8,716 bases of DNA from Betaproteobacteria bacterium (GTDB taxonomy: Bacteria > Pseudomonadota > Gammaproteobacteria > Burkholderiales > SG8-39), in assembly GCA_005882235.1 (NCBI GenBank), contig VBCT01000179.1, positions 1 to 8,716 of the forward strand, written 5' to 3'. Shown here piece after piece: positions 6,669-8,716 of the stretch. Positions within the stretch are counted from its first letter, which is position 1. The number at the start of each line of letters is the position of its first letter. The notes beneath the pieces were generated by a model that saw only the letters and a list, made by a program, of their open reading frames with translations, searched no databases and had not been told where the DNA came from. The translations under genes and the position numbers were made by a program.

Positions 6669-7903
6669 GCGAAGGGTCTTCCGCTGGATTTAGCCCGCGT
6701 TCGCTCGTGAGCGCAGCGCCCCAACTCACTCTGAAGCCCGGACGCGAGCGCTCGCTCCTGCGGCGCCACCCGTGGATCTTTTCCGGCGCGGTCGCCGAGG
6801 TCCGCGGTGCGCCGCACAGCGGCGATACCGTCGAGGTCCGAGCCGCCGATGGCCGTTTCCTCGCCTGGGCGGGGTACAGCCCTGCCTCGCAGATACGGGC
6901 CCGCGTCTGGAGCTTCGAGGAGACGGAAATCCCCGGCCCGGATCTATTCGCAAAGAGAATCGAAGCCGCTTTCGCCCTTCGGCGCGCGCTGATTCCACCG
7001 GAAACGACCAACGCGCAGCGGCTCGTGCACGGAGAGTCGGACGGGCTCCCGGGCCTCGTCGCCGACCGCTACGCGGATACGCTGGTCGTGCAGCTTCTTT
7101 CTGCGGGCTGCGAGCGATGGCGCGAAGAACTGATCGCGATCCTGTGCGAGCGGAGCGGCTGCGCCAGGATCCATGAGCGCTCCGATACCGGGGGGCGCGA
7201 GCTCGAAGGTTTCCGTGCAAGCACCGGACTGATCGCCGGCACAGCGGCCGACGGCCCGCTCAAGATCGTCGAGCACGGCATCGAGTATGAAGTCGACGTC
7301 GCTGCGGGACAGAAGACGGGGTTCTATCTCGATCAGCGCGACAACCGAGCCCGCGTGGGGAACCTCGCCCACGGCCGGGAGATGCTCAATTGCTTCAGCT
7401 ACACCGGCGGCTTCACGCTCTCCGCGCTGGCCGGAGGCGCGCGCTCGGTGCTCTCGATCGACAGTTCTGCGCCCGCGCTCGAGCTGGCAAAGCGCAACCT
7501 CGCGCTGAACGGGGTCGAAGCGAAGCGCGCCGAGTGGCTCGAAGCGGATGTGTTCGGAGCCTTGCGCAAGTTGCGGACCGAAGATAGACAATTCGACTTC
7601 GTCGTGCTCGACCCGCCGAAGTTCGCACCGACGCCGAAGGACGCCGAGCGCGCGGCGCGCGGGTACAAGGACATCAACCTGAATGCGCTGAAGGTGCTGC
7701 GGCGGGGAGGGCTGCTCGCGACCTTTTCCTGCTCCGGCGGCGTGTCGCCCGAGCTCTTCCAGAAAATCGTCGCCGGCGCTGCCGCGGACGCCGGAGTGTC
7801 GCTCCTTCTTCGCGAACGCTACCGCGCTGCGGCGGATCACCCGGTGCGCATCGAGTTTCCGGAAGGCGAGTACCTGAAAGGGCTGTTGCTGGAACGGCTC
7901 TAG
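6665..7903 (+). CDS. rlmI: 23S rRNA m5C methyltransferase RlmI (class I SAM-dependent)
   Basis: RlmI (YccW) uses SAM to methylate C1962 (E. coli numbering) of 23S rRNA to m5C. The 412-residue product has an N-terminal PUA domain (about 21-95, with GRERSLLRRHPWIFSGAV at 26-43), a linker, and a Rossmann methyltransferase domain. Motifs are GQKTGFYLDQRDNR (215-228), SAM-binding LNCFSYTGGF (241-250), catalytic LDPPKF (315-320) and TFSCSGG (353-359) with the likely nucleophile Cys356. The end RAAADHPVRIEFPEGEYLKG (387-406) closely follows E. coli RlmI. The GTG start overlaps the xerC stop (GTGA). About 18 residues precede the conserved N-terminus of E. coli RlmI, so the GTG at 6707 is an alternative start; neither has a strong ribosome binding site. 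It is the last gene before a terminator. Confidence 0.93.
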   Translation: MSEGSSAGFSPRSLVSAAPQLTLKPGRERSLLRRHPWIFSGAVAEVRGAPHSGDTVEVRAADGRFLAWAGYSPASQIRARVWSFEETEIPGPDLFAKRIEAAFALRRALIPPETTNAQRLVHGESDGLPGLVADRYADTLVVQLLSAGCERWREELIAILCERSGCARIHERSDTGGRELEGFRASTGLIAGTAADGPLKIVEHGIEYEVDVAAGQKTGFYLDQRDNRARVGNLAHGREMLNCFSYTGGFTLSALAGGARSVLSIDSSAPALELAKRNLALNGVEAKRAEWLEADVFGALRKLRTEDRQFDFVVLDPPKFAPTPKDAERAARGYKDINLNALKVLRRGGLLATFSCSGGVSPELFQKIVAGAAADAGVSLLLRERYRAAADHPVRIEFPEGEYLKGLLLERL

Positions 7904-7943
7904 GGGCCGGCAGCTGCGTGATGCCGCCGCGCGACGGAATGGG

Positions 7944-7972
7944 TTGCTTTGTAATGCCGGGCGTGCTGTAAT
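7944..7972 (+). promoter_or_regulatory. Candidate promoter for the CobW-family gene
   Basis: TTGCTT (7944-7949) and TGTAAT (7967-7972) are 17 bases apart; the -10 matches consensus at 5/6 and the -35 at 3/6. The predicted start near 7979 falls in the T-tract of the terminator, giving a leader of about 90 bases with a second hairpin. The octamer TGTAATGC occurs twice (7950-7957 and 7967-7974), 17 bases apart. Whether this is a real promoter is uncertain. A TATGCT at 8041-8046 is another weak -10 candidate. Confidence 0.4.
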
Positions 7973-7984
7973 GCGCCCTTTTTT
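7959..7984 (+). terminator. Rho-independent terminator after rlmI
   Basis: GGGCG (7959-7963) pairs with CGCCC (7974-7978) across a 10-base loop that can add two G-U pairs, followed directly by six T residues (7979-7984). It lies 56 bases past the rlmI stop and would end the acyltransferase-to-rlmI operon. Confidence 0.75.
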
Positions 7985-7998
7985 CAGGCTGCCGGTGC

Positions 7999-8017
7999 CG
8001 TCCGGACTACCCGGACG
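7999..8017 (+). other. Perfect hairpin in the cobW-family leader
   Basis: CGTCCGG (7999-8005) pairs with CCGGACG (8011-8017) around an ACTAC loop. No T-tract follows, so it is not a plain terminator. It would sit in the 5' leader of the CobW-family mRNA, 53 bases before the start codon. It could be an RNA stabiliser or an operator-like inverted repeat; no known riboswitch class is recognised. Confidence 0.5.
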
Positions 8018-8059
8018 CTACGCTGCAAACTGCGATTCGATATGCTCAAATAAAGTGCC

Positions 8060-8064
8060 AGGAG
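8060..8064 (+). promoter_or_regulatory. Ribosome binding site deciding the CobW-family start
   Basis: AGGAG abuts the in-frame ATG at 8065, leaving no spacing for it, but is six bases before the TTG at 8071. This favours TTG as initiator. Confidence 0.55.
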
Positions 8065-8070
8065 ATGGAA

Positions 8071-8716
8071 TTGTCGGCACAGGAAAACATGGTTCCGGTG
8101 ACCATACTCACCGGCTTCTTGGGAAGCGGCAAGACCACGCTCGTCAACCGTATCCTCAAGGAACAGCACGGCCACCGCATCGCAGTGATCGAGAACGAGT
8201 TCGGCGAGGCGGGCGTGGACAATGAAATCCTCCTGAGCGAAGCCGGTGAACAGATCATCGAGATGAACAACGGCTGCGTGTGCTGCACGGTGCGCGGCGA
8301 CCTCATCCGCATCCTCGGGGAGCTCAAGGAGAGACGCGACTCCGGCAAGCTCAAATTCGAGCGCGTGATCATCGAGACGACGGGCATGGCCGATCCGGGG
8401 CCGGTCGCGCAGAGCTTCTTCATAGACGAGAAGATCGGCAACTATTACCTCTTGGACAGCGTGATCACTCTGGTGGACGCGAAGCACGCCGCGAAGCAGC
8501 TCGACGAGTTCCACGAGGCCCAGGAGCAGGTCGGGTTCGCCGACCGGATTCTCATGTCGAAGACCGACCTCGTGTCGGAATCCGAGCAGGAAATGCTGAG
8601 AAAGCGCCTTACGAAGATGAATCCTCGGGCGCCCATAGGGAAAGTCCATTTCGGCAACACGCCGATCGAGGACATTCTCGATATCCGCGGTTTCAACCTC
8701 AACGCGACCCTCGAGC
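8071..8716 (+). CDS. CobW/COG0523 family G3E GTPase (metal chaperone), 3' end outside window
   Basis: The 215 visible codons encode the GTPase domain of a COG0523 protein; the C-terminal CobW_C domain lies outside the window. Family members deliver or insert metals (zinc, cobalt, iron) using GTP hydrolysis. Visible motifs are Walker A GFLGSGKTT (15-23), the ENEFGEAGVD block (41-50), the metal-binding CXCC motif GCVCC (68-72, Cys69/71/72), the ETTGMADPGP block (102-111) and the guanine-specificity motif SKTDL (163-167). Start choices are ATG 8065, TTG 8071 and ATG 8089; TTG 8071 is best spaced from AGGAG. It stands apart from the upstream operon, after a terminator. Cobalamin synthesis (true CobW) is not indicated by any neighbour, so a zinc-related chaperone is more likely, without proof. 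Confidence 0.93.
   Translation, partial: MSAQENMVPVTILTGFLGSGKTTLVNRILKEQHGHRIAVIENEFGEAGVDNEILLSEAGEQIIEMNNGCVCCTVRGDLIRILGELKERRDSGKLKFERVIIETTGMADPGPVAQSFFIDEKIGNYYLLDSVITLVDAKHAAKQLDEFHEAQEQVGFADRILMSKTDLVSESEQEMLRKRLTKMNPRAPIGKVHFGNTPIEDILDIRGFNLNATLE

Noticed and set aside
7904..8070. Cobalamin riboswitch upstream of the CobW-family gene
   Set aside because: The region is too short and lacks the conserved B12-box; only two simple hairpins are present.
7944..8225. Plus-strand open frame of 93 codons before and into the CobW-family gene
   Set aside because: It crosses the terminator T-tract and second hairpin and is out of frame with the clear GTPase motifs.
7984..8649. Minus-strand open frame of 221 codons opposite the CobW-family gene
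   Set aside because: Antisense shadow of a gene with intact Walker A, CXCC and SKTD motifs.

Overview
The window is GC-rich chromosomal DNA from a proteobacterium, most likely a betaproteobacterium. The evidence is the S-adenosylhomocysteine (SAH) riboswitch in front of ahcY, the lipid A acyltransferase pair next to dapF, the dapF - DUF484 - xerC order, and frequent GTG and TTG starts behind good ribosome binding sites. I cannot assign an order or genus. It reads as core chromosome: I see no insertion sequence, phage gene, CRISPR array or tRNA.

Minus strand, positions 1-2413: two enzymes of the activated-methyl cycle. metK makes S-adenosylmethionine (SAM). ahcY, cut by the window's left edge, removes the SAH left after methylation. 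Between them lie a perfect TATAAT box and a complete SAH riboswitch. Its pseudoknot, P1 helix and a possible Shine-Dalgarno-masking alternative fold can all be read base by base. A short divergent region (2414-2497) holds a metK promoter candidate overlapping a G-quadruplex-type motif.

Plus strand, positions 2498-7903: a compact, probably co-transcribed run of six genes. Most of them overlap or nearly touch: two tandem LpxL/LpxM-type lipid A acyltransferases, dapF (diaminopimelate epimerase, for peptidoglycan and lysine), a DUF484 protein, xerC (chromosome dimer resolution) and rlmI (23S rRNA m5C methyltransferase). The functions are envelope synthesis, chromosome segregation and ribosome modification. 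A rho-independent terminator follows rlmI.

Plus strand, positions 7904-8716: an intergenic region of about 170 bases with the terminator, a promoter-like pair that overlaps it and a second hairpin. After it comes the start of a CobW/COG0523 metal-chaperone GTPase that runs off the right edge.

The gene content is ordinary housekeeping. The parts worth a second look are regulatory: the competing RNA structures around the ahcY riboswitch, the G-rich element in the metK/acyltransferase divergent region, and the terminator/promoter overlap before cobW. I found no convincing evidence of an undescribed multi-gene system.
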